Source: DASXUL01 sp036504855
GTDB lineage: Bacteria > Armatimonadota > DTGP01 > JAKQQT01
Assembly: GCA_036504855.1 (NCBI GenBank)
Contig: DASXUL010000185.1
Coordinates: forward strand, 1 to 64,000
Length of the DNA: 64,000 bases
Direction of reading: 5' to 3'
Shown here: piece after piece, positions 1 to 7,169 of the stretch
How positions within the stretch are numbered: position 1 is the stretch's first letter
How the letters are laid out: each line of letters begins with the position of its first letter
Position numbers and translations under genes: made by a program
The notes under the pieces: generated by a model
What the model was told of the DNA's origin: nothing
Seen by the model: the letters and a program-made list of their open reading frames with translations, nothing else
Database searches by the model: none

Positions 1-38
1 ACACCCAATCGTGATCCGAGTCGTTGCCGGCCTCGTGA

Positions 39-431
39 ACCGGCGCACCCAGACGACGCCCCTGCGCGTCTGCCAGGCAGCCATCTAGACGCTGCCACGA
101 ACACTCCCCCTCGTCCTGCGCCATTTGCACAATTCATCTAATTCGAGCCCTGCACTCTGTCACCGCCCGCTGCATCAACGTTCGCGACGCCGCCTGCGGG
201 CGGCGCGTGTGGGATCAGTACTGGGACACGCACCTGACTTTTCAGAAGTCGTATCTGGCCCGGCTGCACTACGTGCATAACAACCCGGTCCACCATGGAC
301 TGGCGTCCATCGCCAGCGCATACCCTTGGTGCTCGGCCGCGTGGTTCGAGCGCACAGCTTCGCCATCGTTCGTCCAGACCGTGTACAACTTCCCGTCCGA
401 CGGTCTGAACGTGCAAGACGATTTCGACTGA
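39..431 (+). pseudogene. REP-associated tyrosine transposase (RAYT), C-terminal remnant
   Basis: The frame is open from about 39 to the stop at 431. From about 150 it reads as the C-terminal half of an IS200-like/RAYT transposase: LHSVTARCIN, then VWDQYWDTHL, YLARLHYVHNNPVHHGL and YPWCSAAWFE are typical of that family. The N-terminal half with the HUH motif is missing, there are in-frame stops at 12 and 36, and no good start is visible, so I call it a decayed remnant. A palindromic repeat follows directly at 437-512, as expected beside a RAYT gene. In another frame the first 88 bases could be the last 28 codons of an upstream gene (stop at 86-88) that I cannot identify. Confidence 0.7.
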
Positions 432-436
432 CCAAT

Positions 437-512
437 ATGGAGTGCGGCGTCAAGCCGCCGCTTTTTCGGGGCGCCAGCCACACAAATCCCGCGCCAAGCC
501 GCCGCACTCCAT
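437..512. repeat. REP-like palindrome beside the RAYT remnant
   Basis: Perfect 13-bp inverted arms, ATGGAGTGCGGCG at 437-449 and its complement at 500-512, enclose a shorter CAAGCCGCCGC / CCAAGCCGCCG motif in each half. The layout, two head-to-head GC-rich palindromic units just after a RAYT gene, is typical of REP/BIME sequences. It could also act as a transcription stop between the remnant and accB. Confidence 0.65.
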
Positions 513-557
513 CGCGCCGCCTTGACGGGTTGCCGGTGGGGCACTTAGACTGCCTGT

Positions 558-1031
558 ATGCAGAAAGATGGCTCACAGCCGGATGTGGAGAAGGTTCGCC
601 GGCTCATTGGGCTGATGGAACGGCGCGGACTGTCGCGTCTCGTCCTCACCGAAGACGGCGTGACGGTGCGGCTGGAGGTGACCTCCGCGGCGCCGGCCCT
701 TCCGGCCGGCGAGGCCGGGTCGCCGGTCCCCCAGATCCCAATGGCCCCGCCGCAGACCGAGGAACCGGAGGAGGAGGCGCCGCCGGAAGGCGTGGCGCTG
801 GTTTCCCCCACCACCGGCACGTTCTTCCGCTCGCCCGCGCCCGGGGAAGCCCCGTTTGTGGAAGTGGGCGACCAGGTGGAGGTGGGCCAGACGGTGGGCA
901 TCATCATGGCGATGAAGGTGATGTCCGAGATCCCCTCGGAGACCGACGGCGTGGTGGTGGCCATCCCGGCCGCGGACGGCGAGCTCGTTCACACCGGCGT
1001 TCCCCTTGTAATCGTTCGACCGATCGAATAA
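558..1031 (+). CDS. accB: Biotin carboxyl carrier protein of acetyl-CoA carboxylase
   Basis: The 157-residue protein would carry the biotin of acetyl-CoA carboxylase, the enzyme that makes malonyl-CoA for fatty acid synthesis in the cytoplasm. Its N-terminal helix region is followed by an Ala/Pro/Glu-rich linker (about residues 45-75) and a C-terminal biotinyl domain with the AMKVM motif, Lys120 being the biotinylated residue. Length and the PTTGTFFRSPAPGEAPFV segment fit bacterial AccB. In most genomes accC follows directly. Here the next gene is a homoserine dehydrogenase, so the carboxylase partner must be encoded elsewhere. Confidence 0.93.
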   Translation: MQKDGSQPDVEKVRRLIGLMERRGLSRLVLTEDGVTVRLEVTSAAPALPAGEAGSPVPQIPMAPPQTEEPEEEAPPEGVALVSPTTGTFFRSPAPGEAPFVEVGDQVEVGQTVGIIMAMKVMSEIPSETDGVVVAIPAADGELVHTGVPLVIVRPIE

Positions 1032-1039
1032 CGCTTTGA

Positions 1040-1079
1040 GGCAGGGCGTGGGCGCGCCGGAAGCGCGTCGCGCCCTGCC
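1040..1079 (+). terminator. Stem-loop between accB and hom
   Basis: Arms GGCAGGGCG (1040-1048) and CGCCCTGCC (1071-1079) pair over 9 bp. There is no T-tract, so this is a weak terminator or mRNA-end hairpin at best. Confidence 0.4.
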
Positions 1080-1092
1080 CTCCACTCTCCCC

Positions 1093-2391
1093 ATGACTCA
1101 GCACCCCATGAAACCCATAGACATCGGCATCCTCGGACTTGGCACGGTGGGCTCCGGAACGTATCGAACGCTCACCGAGAATGCCGAAGCCATTGAACGG
1201 CGCGTCGGCGCGCCCGTGCGCGTGAAGAAGATCGCGGTGGCCCACCCGGACCGTCCGCGCCCGGTGACCCTGGAGCGCGGCGTGCTGACCGGCGACCCGT
1301 ACGAGGTCATCAACGACCCCGAGATCAGCATCATCTGCGAGCTGATCGGCGGCGTTCAGCCCGCCTACACGTACATCCGGCAGGCGTTCGCGCGCGGCAA
1401 GCACGTGGTTACGGCCAACAAGGAACTGCTGGCCAAGCACGGGGCCGAGGTGTTGGGCGAGGCCGAGGAGCGCGGGCTGGACTGCCTGTTCGAGGGCGCG
1501 GTGGCGGGCGGCATCCCGGTGATCGGTCCGTTGCGCATGAGCCTCACCGGCAACCGCATTGAGCGCATCGAGGGCATCGTCAACGGCACCACCAACTACA
1601 TCCTCACGCGCATGGCGCAGGAGCACAAGGACTTCGCCGAGGTGCTGGCCGACGCGCAGCGCCTGGGTTACGCCGAGGCGGACCCCAGCGCGGACGTGGA
1701 TGGCTGGGATGCGGCCTACAAGATGTGCATCCTCGCCTCCATCGCCATGGGCGCCCACGTGGACCTGGCCGAAGTGCACCCCGAGGGCATCTCCAAGATC
1801 ACCGAGCGCGACTTCGAGTTCGCCCACGAACTGGGCTTCACCATCAAGCTGCTGGGAGTCGCCAAGCGCAACAACGGCCGCCTGGAAGTGCGCGTTCACC
1901 CGGCGATGCTGCCGAAGCGCCACCCGCTGGCCAGCGTGGACGACGTGTTTAATGCCGTGTTCGTGTCCGGCAGCAGCGTTGGCGACGTGATGTTCTACGG
2001 GCGCGGCGCCGGCTCGATGCCCACCGGCAGCAGCGTGGCGGGCGACGTGATTGAGATCAGCCGCAACGTCATCGCAGGCGCGCGTAACTGCTACCAGAAG
2101 CTGCACTTCGACCCCATCCCCATCGTCCCCCTGGCCGACGTAGTGAACCGTTTCTACCTGCGCCTGCGGGTTTCGGACCGTCCGAAGACCCTATCGTCCG
2201 TGGCGGGCGCCATGGGAGACCACGACGTGTCGATCGCCCGCGTGGCCCAGCACGAGATGGCGGACGGCGACGCCGAGATCGTGCTCATCACCCACCCCAC
2301 CCCCGAGTCCAACATCCGCGCCGCCATCGCTCAGATCGAAGCGCAGGACGCCGATTGCGCCGCCCTGAACGTGATCCGCGTGGAGGAGTAA
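1093..2391 (+). CDS. hom: Homoserine dehydrogenase
   Basis: The enzyme reduces aspartate semialdehyde to homoserine with NAD(P)H, the branch point to threonine and methionine. The 432-residue chain has an N-terminal Rossmann motif GLGTVG (15-20), the HVVTANKELLAKHG segment, the catalytic domain with GIVNGTTNYILT and DGWDAAYK (Lys210, conserved in the family), and a C-terminal ACT domain from about 356 (LRLRVSDRPKTLSSVAG), the usual site of threonine feedback. The ATG at 1093 was chosen over a TTG at 1036 because homology begins at KPIDIGILGLG. An ATG at 1108 is equally possible, and none has a good ribosome-binding site. It stands alone, without thrB or thrC. Confidence 0.92.
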   Translation: MTQHPMKPIDIGILGLGTVGSGTYRTLTENAEAIERRVGAPVRVKKIAVAHPDRPRPVTLERGVLTGDPYEVINDPEISIICELIGGVQPAYTYIRQAFARGKHVVTANKELLAKHGAEVLGEAEERGLDCLFEGAVAGGIPVIGPLRMSLTGNRIERIEGIVNGTTNYILTRMAQEHKDFAEVLADAQRLGYAEADPSADVDGWDAAYKMCILASIAMGAHVDLAEVHPEGISKITERDFEFAHELGFTIKLLGVAKRNNGRLEVRVHPAMLPKRHPLASVDDVFNAVFVSGSSVGDVMFYGRGAGSMPTGSSVAGDVIEISRNVIAGARNCYQKLHFDPIPIVPLADVVNRFYLRLRVSDRPKTLSSVAGAMGDHDVSIARVAQHEMADGDAEIVLITHPTPESNIRAAIAQIEAQDADCAALNVIRVEE

Positions 2392-2444
2392 GCCCGGAAG
2401 GCGATCCGGATGGACTGGGTGCGTGCTCTGCGTGTTTGGTAGGG

Positions 2445-2473
2445 TTGACAGGGCGCTCGCCAGATGGTAGAAT
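2445..2473 (+). promoter_or_regulatory. Sigma-70-type promoter
   Basis: TTGACA at 2445-2450, a 17-base spacer and TAGAAT at 2468-2473 make a near-consensus housekeeping promoter, rare in such GC-rich DNA. A start near 2480 is predicted. The first thing downstream is a strong terminator at 2514-2542. Confidence 0.7.
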
Positions 2474-2479
2474 GGAGTC

Positions 2480-2543
2480 ACAACTCCCCCGATCGGTTCG
2501 CTGGTCGGGTAGCAGGCCGCCTTCGGGCGGCCTCGCGTTTTTG
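2480..2543 (+). ncRNA. Candidate small RNA or attenuated leader
   Basis: Between the promoter and the terminator lies about 65 nt that can fold: a 7-bp stem (2488-2494 with 2503-2509, one G-U pair) followed by the 8-bp terminator stem. No open reading frame is convincing inside it. It may be a stand-alone RNA or a leader that attenuates the NYN gene downstream. I do not recognise a known RNA family. Confidence 0.4.
2514..2542 (+). terminator. Rho-independent terminator with UUCG tetraloop
   Basis: AGGCCGCC (2514-2521), loop TTCG, GGCGGCCT (2526-2533), then CGCG and five T (2538-2542). This is the best intrinsic terminator in the window. Confidence 0.75.
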
Positions 2544-2578
2544 TCGTCATTATCGCACAGAGGCGTACGAACGTATAT

Positions 2579-3184
2579 GTGGACGGCTTCAACCTCTACT
2601 ACGGTTGCCTCAAGGATACCCCGTACCGCTGGCTGGACATCGCTGCCCTATGCCGATTGGCCGTCCCGGGATGCGATATCCATCGGATCAAGGTCTTCAC
2701 GGCTCGTGTGGCTGGTTCCGCACTAGATCCGAGCAAGCCGGATCGACAAGCCGCCTACTTGCGTGCGTTGCGTTCAACGCCGCTTCTGACCATTCATTTC
2801 GGGTATTTCCAGCAGACTCGCGTCCGCATGGCCACGGTAACCCCGCCGCCGGCGACCGTTGAAGTCTGGAAAACCGAGGAGAAGGGGTCTGATGTCAATC
2901 TGGCTGCTCACCTCCTGGCAGATGGGTTCCGAAACGACTACGAATCCGCGCTGGTCCTGTTGAATGATGCCGATCTGGCGGAGCCTATTCGCATGGTCAA
3001 GGGGCTACTCCGCATGCCAGTCACCGTTCTGCACCCGATACGGTCCGGCCGGGCCAGAAGCGTCGAACTCCGCAAGGTAGCGACGGCGTCGGTGGTGATT
3101 GAGCCTGCGTGGTTGGCGGCGTCTCAGTTCCCGCCTGTCCTGCGGGATTCGATTGGGGTTATCCATAAGCCGGCCTCGTGGTAG
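2579..3184 (+). CDS. NYN domain protein (PIN-like nuclease)
   Basis: A 201-residue NYN-domain protein, a PIN-like fold expected to bind metal and cleave RNA in the cytoplasm. Seen are the DGFNLYYG motif at the very start, EEKGSDVNLAAHLL in the middle and the NDADLAEPIRMV acidic motif. Together these hold the conserved aspartates of the family. The first codon available is GTG 2579, which cuts off the first beta strand. The upstream codons in the same frame encode TNVYV, exactly what family members have there, so translation probably begins at a non-ATG codon such as ATT 2549 or ATC 2552. AGAGG at 2559-2563 is the only Shine-Dalgarno-like sequence. The substrate is unknown. Confidence 0.8.
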   Translation: MDGFNLYYGCLKDTPYRWLDIAALCRLAVPGCDIHRIKVFTARVAGSALDPSKPDRQAAYLRALRSTPLLTIHFGYFQQTRVRMATVTPPPATVEVWKTEEKGSDVNLAAHLLADGFRNDYESALVLLNDADLAEPIRMVKGLLRMPVTVLHPIRSGRARSVELRKVATASVVIEPAWLAASQFPPVLRDSIGVIHKPASW

Positions 3185-3228
3185 CTCCCGCCGCCACGCG
3201 CCTGGAATACCTGAAGGAGATCTCCGCA

Positions 3229-3648
3229 ATGTCCTCGAACGCCTTCATAGGCCGGAAAGAGCCGCCGTCGGATGACGATCTCACGCGGGCCCTTTGCTCC
3301 GCCAGGGAGCTGTGGAACGGGCTGGTTTCGCGGATGGCCGAGGCGTGCGGCATCGATGAGCGCGATTGGAACTCCTACTCCGTTAAGGCCGGGTGGGCGC
3401 TGCGGCTGCGGCGCAACGGTCGCAACATCGTCTACCTGTCTCCTTGCGAGGGCTCTTTCCTGGCGTCGTTCGCCCTGGGTGATAGGGCCGTGGAGGCCGC
3501 TCGCCAGAGCGATCTGCCGGCGGAAGCGATTACGCTCATCAACGCCTCCCGGCGGTACGCCGAGGGGACTGCGGTGCGGATTGAGGTCCGGACCGCAGAG
3601 GAAGTTGATACCGTGCTAAAGCTGGCGGCGATCAAGCTGGCGCACTGA
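3229..3648 (+). CDS. DUF3788 family protein
   Basis: A 139-residue cytoplasmic protein that matches DUF3788 along its length: NAFIGRKEPPSDD at the start, NSYSVKAGWALRLRR and NIVYLSPCEG in the middle and RYAEGTAVRIEV near the end. The function of this family is unknown. The ATG at 3229 has AAGGAG nine bases upstream and the family homology starts at once, so it is preferred over the GTG at 3178, which would overlap the NYN gene. It lies 44 bp after that gene and may be cotranscribed. Confidence 0.85.
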   Translation: MSSNAFIGRKEPPSDDDLTRALCSARELWNGLVSRMAEACGIDERDWNSYSVKAGWALRLRRNGRNIVYLSPCEGSFLASFALGDRAVEAARQSDLPAEAITLINASRRYAEGTAVRIEVRTAEEVDTVLKLAAIKLAH

Positions 3649-3800
3649 CCGGGTTCGTCGAAGGAACGCAGCGGACGGAACACGCCGTCGCACTTCCTGG
3701 TTGCGGGGCAACTCCTGGCGGCGGCGGGGTGTTCGGCGCTATGGGGATGGGCCGCGCCGCGATATGGTCCGCCGGGTGTCCGCCCCGAAGGGAGACCGCA

Positions 3801-5309
3801 ATGTTGGAGAGTGCCGCCGGGCCCGTGCGGAGGCCCAACGTGATCTACATGTTCGGCGATCAGCTTCGCCACGACGTGTTCGGGTTCCGGGGAGACCGCA
3901 AGGCGATCACGCCCAACTTCGACGCGCTGGCCGGGCAGTCGACATCCCTCTCAAACGCCGTGTGCGTCTCGCCGGTGTGCGCCGCCAGCCGGGCGTCGCT
4001 TTTCACGGGCAAGTACACGACCTCCACCGGCATGGCGATCAACCAGTGCTGCATCAACCCCAGCCACCGCGCGATCGCCTATTCGCTGCACGATGCCGGG
4101 TATCGGATGGGCTACCTCGGCAAGTGGCACCTGGTGGACGGCTCCACGCGCGCGGTGCCGTCCGGGCCGGCGCGCCTCGGGTTCCAGCACGCTGATGTCT
4201 TCCGCGCCTACAGCTTCAACCACCGGAACTACCACGGGCTCTACTGGGAGGACGACGCGGACGGCGTGCCGCGCAAGCACGCGATCGAGGGGTACCAGAC
4301 GTTCGCCTGGACGGACATGGCGATCGACTTCATCCGGGCCTCGGCGCAAGGGGATACCCCGTTCGCGCTTTTCCTCTCTTACTCGCCTCCGCACGACGAC
4401 TGGACGCAGGAGAATGTAACGCCCCAGCATTACGCGCCCTTCCGGCACGTGGCGTTCCCGCACCCGCCCAACTTCCGCGCCGTGCCCGACCCGTATGCCG
4501 ACCGTCTGAACACGCAATCGTTCTGGGATGACGCCATGCCCCAGATGGAGGAGTGGCGGCGCTGCTACTACGCGATGGTCCACCTTCTGGATGATGAGCT
4601 GGGCCGAATGCTGGGGGCGGTTCGAGAGGCCGGCATCGAGGACGAGACGATTCTCGTCTACTCATCGGACCACGGCGAGATGATGGGCTCTCAGGGCCGC
4701 ATCCAGAAGACGACGTTCTACGAGGAGGCGGCGCGCGTGCCGTTCCTGATCCGCTGGCCTGGGCGCGTGCCCGCCGGGGCGGAGTGCGACGTCTGCCTCA
4801 ACACGCCGGACATCGCGCCCACGCTGCTGGGCCTGTTGGGGCTGCCCGCGCCCGAGGAGATGGAAGGAATGGACGTGAGCGCCCGGATTCAGGGAAATGC
4901 GGGCCCCGAGCCGGAGTTCGCCCTCCTGCAGGGGACCGGGCATACCTACCTCTGGGCCGACGGGTTCGAGTGGCGCGCCGTTCGCAACAAGCGGTACACG
5001 TACGCCCGCTACCGGGTGGACGGCTCCGAACTCCTCTTCGACAACATCGAAGACCCTTACCAGATGCGCAACCTGGCGGGCGACCCGGGCTCGCAACCGG
5101 TCCTGCAGGAACTGCGGGAAGCCATGGCGGAGAAGATGCGAAGCCTCAACGATGAGTTCAACGCGTGCACGTATTACCGCGACCACTGGATGGCCCCAGA
5201 TGATCCGCTGTCTGTGATCGCCAGCGCCCGCGGCCCCTTCGTTGGGCCGTACCCCCCACAAAGCTCCTGGGTGCACCATCCCCCGCCCGGGCAGGGCCCG
5301 GACGACTAG
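3801..5309 (+). CDS. Sulfatase (type I, formylglycine-dependent)
   Basis: The 502-residue protein belongs to the alkaline phosphatase/sulfatase superfamily and would hydrolyse sulfate esters, probably of a carbohydrate. The N-terminal VIYMFGDQLRHDVFG holds a metal-binding Asp. CAASR (Cys60 to Arg64) is the Cys-X-Ala-X-Arg form of the motif converted to formylglycine. GYLGKWHL and SSDHGEMMG are further metal and substrate-site motifs. No signal peptide is visible, which is unusual because many sulfatases are exported. No anaerobic sulfatase-maturating enzyme is nearby. The start is set by GGGAG upstream of ATG 3801. No sugar-degradation cluster surrounds it. Confidence 0.88.
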   Translation: MLESAAGPVRRPNVIYMFGDQLRHDVFGFRGDRKAITPNFDALAGQSTSLSNAVCVSPVCAASRASLFTGKYTTSTGMAINQCCINPSHRAIAYSLHDAGYRMGYLGKWHLVDGSTRAVPSGPARLGFQHADVFRAYSFNHRNYHGLYWEDDADGVPRKHAIEGYQTFAWTDMAIDFIRASAQGDTPFALFLSYSPPHDDWTQENVTPQHYAPFRHVAFPHPPNFRAVPDPYADRLNTQSFWDDAMPQMEEWRRCYYAMVHLLDDELGRMLGAVREAGIEDETILVYSSDHGEMMGSQGRIQKTTFYEEAARVPFLIRWPGRVPAGAECDVCLNTPDIAPTLLGLLGLPAPEEMEGMDVSARIQGNAGPEPEFALLQGTGHTYLWADGFEWRAVRNKRYTYARYRVDGSELLFDNIEDPYQMRNLAGDPGSQPVLQELREAMAEKMRSLNDEFNACTYYRDHWMAPDDPLSVIASARGPFVGPYPPQSSWVHHPPPGQGPDD

Positions 5310-5383
5310 CGCCAAGTTAGGGAAAAGTCGTCAGTCATCAGTCATCAGTATTCAGTCTTCCGCGCTCAGCCATTGGCTGGCGT

Positions 5384-5514
5384 TCCGTCAAGGTAGGACG
5401 GCCGTGTGGGGTTGTCATCCCGAGCGGAGCGAGGGATCCCTCAAAGAAGCGTTCTTTATGGGTTTCCTCGTTCCTCGGGATGTCATCCCCACCCCTCCAG
5501 CCTACCTTGACGGA
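5384..5514. repeat. Palindromic MITE-like repeat, copy 1
   Basis: Perfect 14-bp ends TCCGTCAAGGTAGG (5384-5397) and CCTACCTTGACGGA (5501-5514) enclose a core starting GTCATCCCGAGCGGAGCGAG. Thirty-two core bases (5429-5460) recur exactly, inverted, at 10275-10306. There is no coding capacity. Confidence 0.7.
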
Positions 5515-5604
5515 GTAATGGTCTGCTGAGCCGGCCGTTCACGGCCACGCGGCAAGCCTAGGAAGCGCCACCCCGCTGCTACATTGCGGCGCCAGCCGTC
5601 ACCG

Positions 5605-5650
5605 CGCAACTACTAATCTGCTACTAACTTCTACCAGATTAGTAGTTGCG
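5605..5650. repeat. Perfect 16-bp palindrome between convergent genes
   Basis: CGCAACTACTAATCTG (5605-5620) and its exact complement (5635-5650) surround a 14-base loop. It is AT-richer than its surroundings. Its place between convergent genes allows a bidirectional terminator, although no T-tract follows. Confidence 0.65.
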
Positions 5651-5682
5651 ATGCGTGAAGGCGGTTCGAAGCGTGGGCGGCG

Positions 5683-5843
5683 GGGCTTGAGAGCCCTGTC
5701 TGATAGCTCCGCCGGGAAGGCCTTGAAGGGCCAACGGATCCATCCTACGCCCCGCGATTCCGTTCGACGGACGCTGTCTGTAGGGCCTTCAGGCCCATCA
5801 TGGCCGGAGGCCCTCAGGCGGGGCTTTCAAGCCCCGGAGCCTA
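5683..5843. repeat. GGGGCTTGA/AAGCCCC mosaic repeat, copy 1
   Basis: The stretch is bounded by GCGGGGCTTGAGAGCCC and GGGGCTTTCAAGCCCC and contains AGGGCC-type palindromes. The inverted, diverged copy lies at about 8738-8850, sharing the GGGGCTTGAAAGCCCCGCCTG end and a GGCCCTTCA-GGCC inner unit. Confidence 0.5.
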
Positions 5844-7169
5844 CCGCACCTTTTCGCGCTGGGCGATGAGTTTGTCTACGTCGCGGGCGAGGTCGTCCAG
5901 GGCCTGCTTCGGGGTCTTCGAGCCGTAGCGGGCCTGGTCGACCACGGTGCGGAGGCCGGCGCGCATTTCGAACCACTCCGGGATGGGGGGCAGGCTGCGG
6001 CCGTGGGCCTCCATCTCATGCATGAACTCCCGCATGAATGGCGTGTTGCGCACGTAGGCGCTGTTGGCCGAGCTGCGGATGGGTGGGATGAAGTACTGCG
6101 TCTCGTTGTACTTGATGAGGTTGTCCGGGCGCGTTAGGTGCTTCAAGAGCTCCCAGGCCAGCGCTTTCTGCTTGCTCTGGGTGGAGATGGCCAGCCAGTC
6201 GGTGTAGACGGCAACCGTGGGCTTGCGGCTGTACGGCGGGGTGGCCACGCCTACATCCTTCACGCTGAACTCCTTGCTGTACTTCACTACGTCCCGGATG
6301 CCGATCTGGTTGTTGATCTCCTGGGCGCTCTGTCCGCCGGCGAAGAGGGGGACCCCCACGGCGCCGGTTGGGATACCCTCGGGCGGGCAGACCTGGTACC
6401 TCCGGAACAGGTCCACGTAGTATTGCAGCGCCTCCACGCCGGCGGGCGAGTTGAAGGCGGCGTGGCGGCCGTCCGGCGTGAGGATGTCGCCGCCGTTCTG
6501 CCAGAGGAGCATCACGAAGTCCTGCCACCCCCCCTGAACGTTGATGCCGGCGCGCGTATATGCTCCCCGATCATTGCGTTCGCGAAGCGCCTGTCCGGTG
6601 GAGGCCCATTCGGCCCAGGTGCGGGGGGGATACTTCAGGCCGGCTTTCCTGAAGAGGTCCTTGCGATAGACGAGGAGGCGCGGGGCGCTGAGGTAGGGGA
6701 TGCCGTACACGTGCCCGTCCGCAACGCAGGTGGACCACGAGGCGGGGATGAAGTCCTTTCGTTGCGGCCAGTCCTTCACGTAGCGGTCCAGGCACTCGGC
6801 CTGCCCGCGGAAGGCCATAGAGCCGACGTATTCGGCGCCGATCTGGAAGATGTCCGGCTGAACGCCGCCCGCGAAGGTGACAGTGAGCTTTTCGTCCAGG
6901 TGGGCCCAATCGATGTACTGGACCTTCACAACCACGTTGTGCTCGCGTTCAAAGGGGGGGATCACCTCGTTGTCCAGGAGCTTGCGGGTGTCGGCGTTCC
7001 AATCCCCGATCCAGACGTTGAGCACGGGTTTCTGTGGCCCTCGCGCGCAGCCGGCCAGCGTGAGGACGGCCAGGGCGCACGCGATTAGGAGCGCCGCGGC
7101 CCGTACGGGGCGGCGCGGAGCCTCCGCGCTCCATAGGGTCGCCGTGCGGGCGCTGCTTGATACGCTCAT
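5841..7169 (-). CDS. ABC transporter solute-binding lipoprotein (family 1, sugar type)
   Basis: A 442-residue extracellular solute-binding protein, probably for an oligosaccharide or polyol. After a long N-region there is a hydrophobic segment ending in the lipobox LAGC, then VLNVWIGDWN, FEREHNVVVKVQYIDW and an ADGHVYGIPYLSAPRLLVYRKDLF segment typical of the family-1 binding fold. The ATG at 7169 overlaps the stop of the upstream binding protein by four bases (ATGA), so the two are translationally coupled. The reading frame stays open further upstream, but that part is the shadow of the other gene. No permease or ATPase gene is adjacent. Confidence 0.88.
   Translation of the reverse strand: MSVSSSARTATLWSAEAPRRPVRAAALLIACALAVLTLAGCARGPQKPVLNVWIGDWNADTRKLLDNEVIPPFEREHNVVVKVQYIDWAHLDEKLTVTFAGGVQPDIFQIGAEYVGSMAFRGQAECLDRYVKDWPQRKDFIPASWSTCVADGHVYGIPYLSAPRLLVYRKDLFRKAGLKYPPRTWAEWASTGQALRERNDRGAYTRAGINVQGGWQDFVMLLWQNGGDILTPDGRHAAFNSPAGVEALQYYVDLFRRYQVCPPEGIPTGAVGVPLFAGGQSAQEINNQIGIRDVVKYSKEFSVKDVGVATPPYSRKPTVAVYTDWLAISTQSKQKALAWELLKHLTRPDNLIKYNETQYFIPPIRSSANSAYVRNTPFMREFMHEMEAHGRSLPPIPEWFEMRAGLRTVVDQARYGSKTPKQALDDLARDVDKLIAQREKVR

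Larger units (their letters stand above)
5310..5840. other. Repeat-rich intergenic region
   Basis: No gene is seen between the convergent sulfatase and solute-binding protein genes. The stretch is a mosaic of repeats: CAGTC-type short repeats (5327-5370), a 131-bp palindromic element (5384-5514), a perfect 16-bp palindrome (5605-5650) and a GGGGCTT/AAGCCCC mosaic (about 5683-5843). Confidence 0.75.

Noticed and set aside
326..1039. Long open frame overlapping accB on the plus strand
   Set aside because: It is an out-of-frame, Arg/Gly-rich shadow of the RAYT remnant and accB with no family resemblance.
904..2106. 400-codon minus-strand frame across hom
   Set aside because: It is the antisense of a confident homoserine dehydrogenase; composition is His/Ala/Val-rich as expected of antisense in GC-rich DNA.
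2464..2862. Alternative frame overlapping the promoter-terminator region and the NYN gene
   Set aside because: It runs through a strong terminator and has no recognisable domain; the NYN frame is clearly the coding one.
5327..5370. Regularly spaced CAGTC units considered as a CRISPR array
   Set aside because: Units are only 7-8 bases with no unique spacers and no cas genes in the window.
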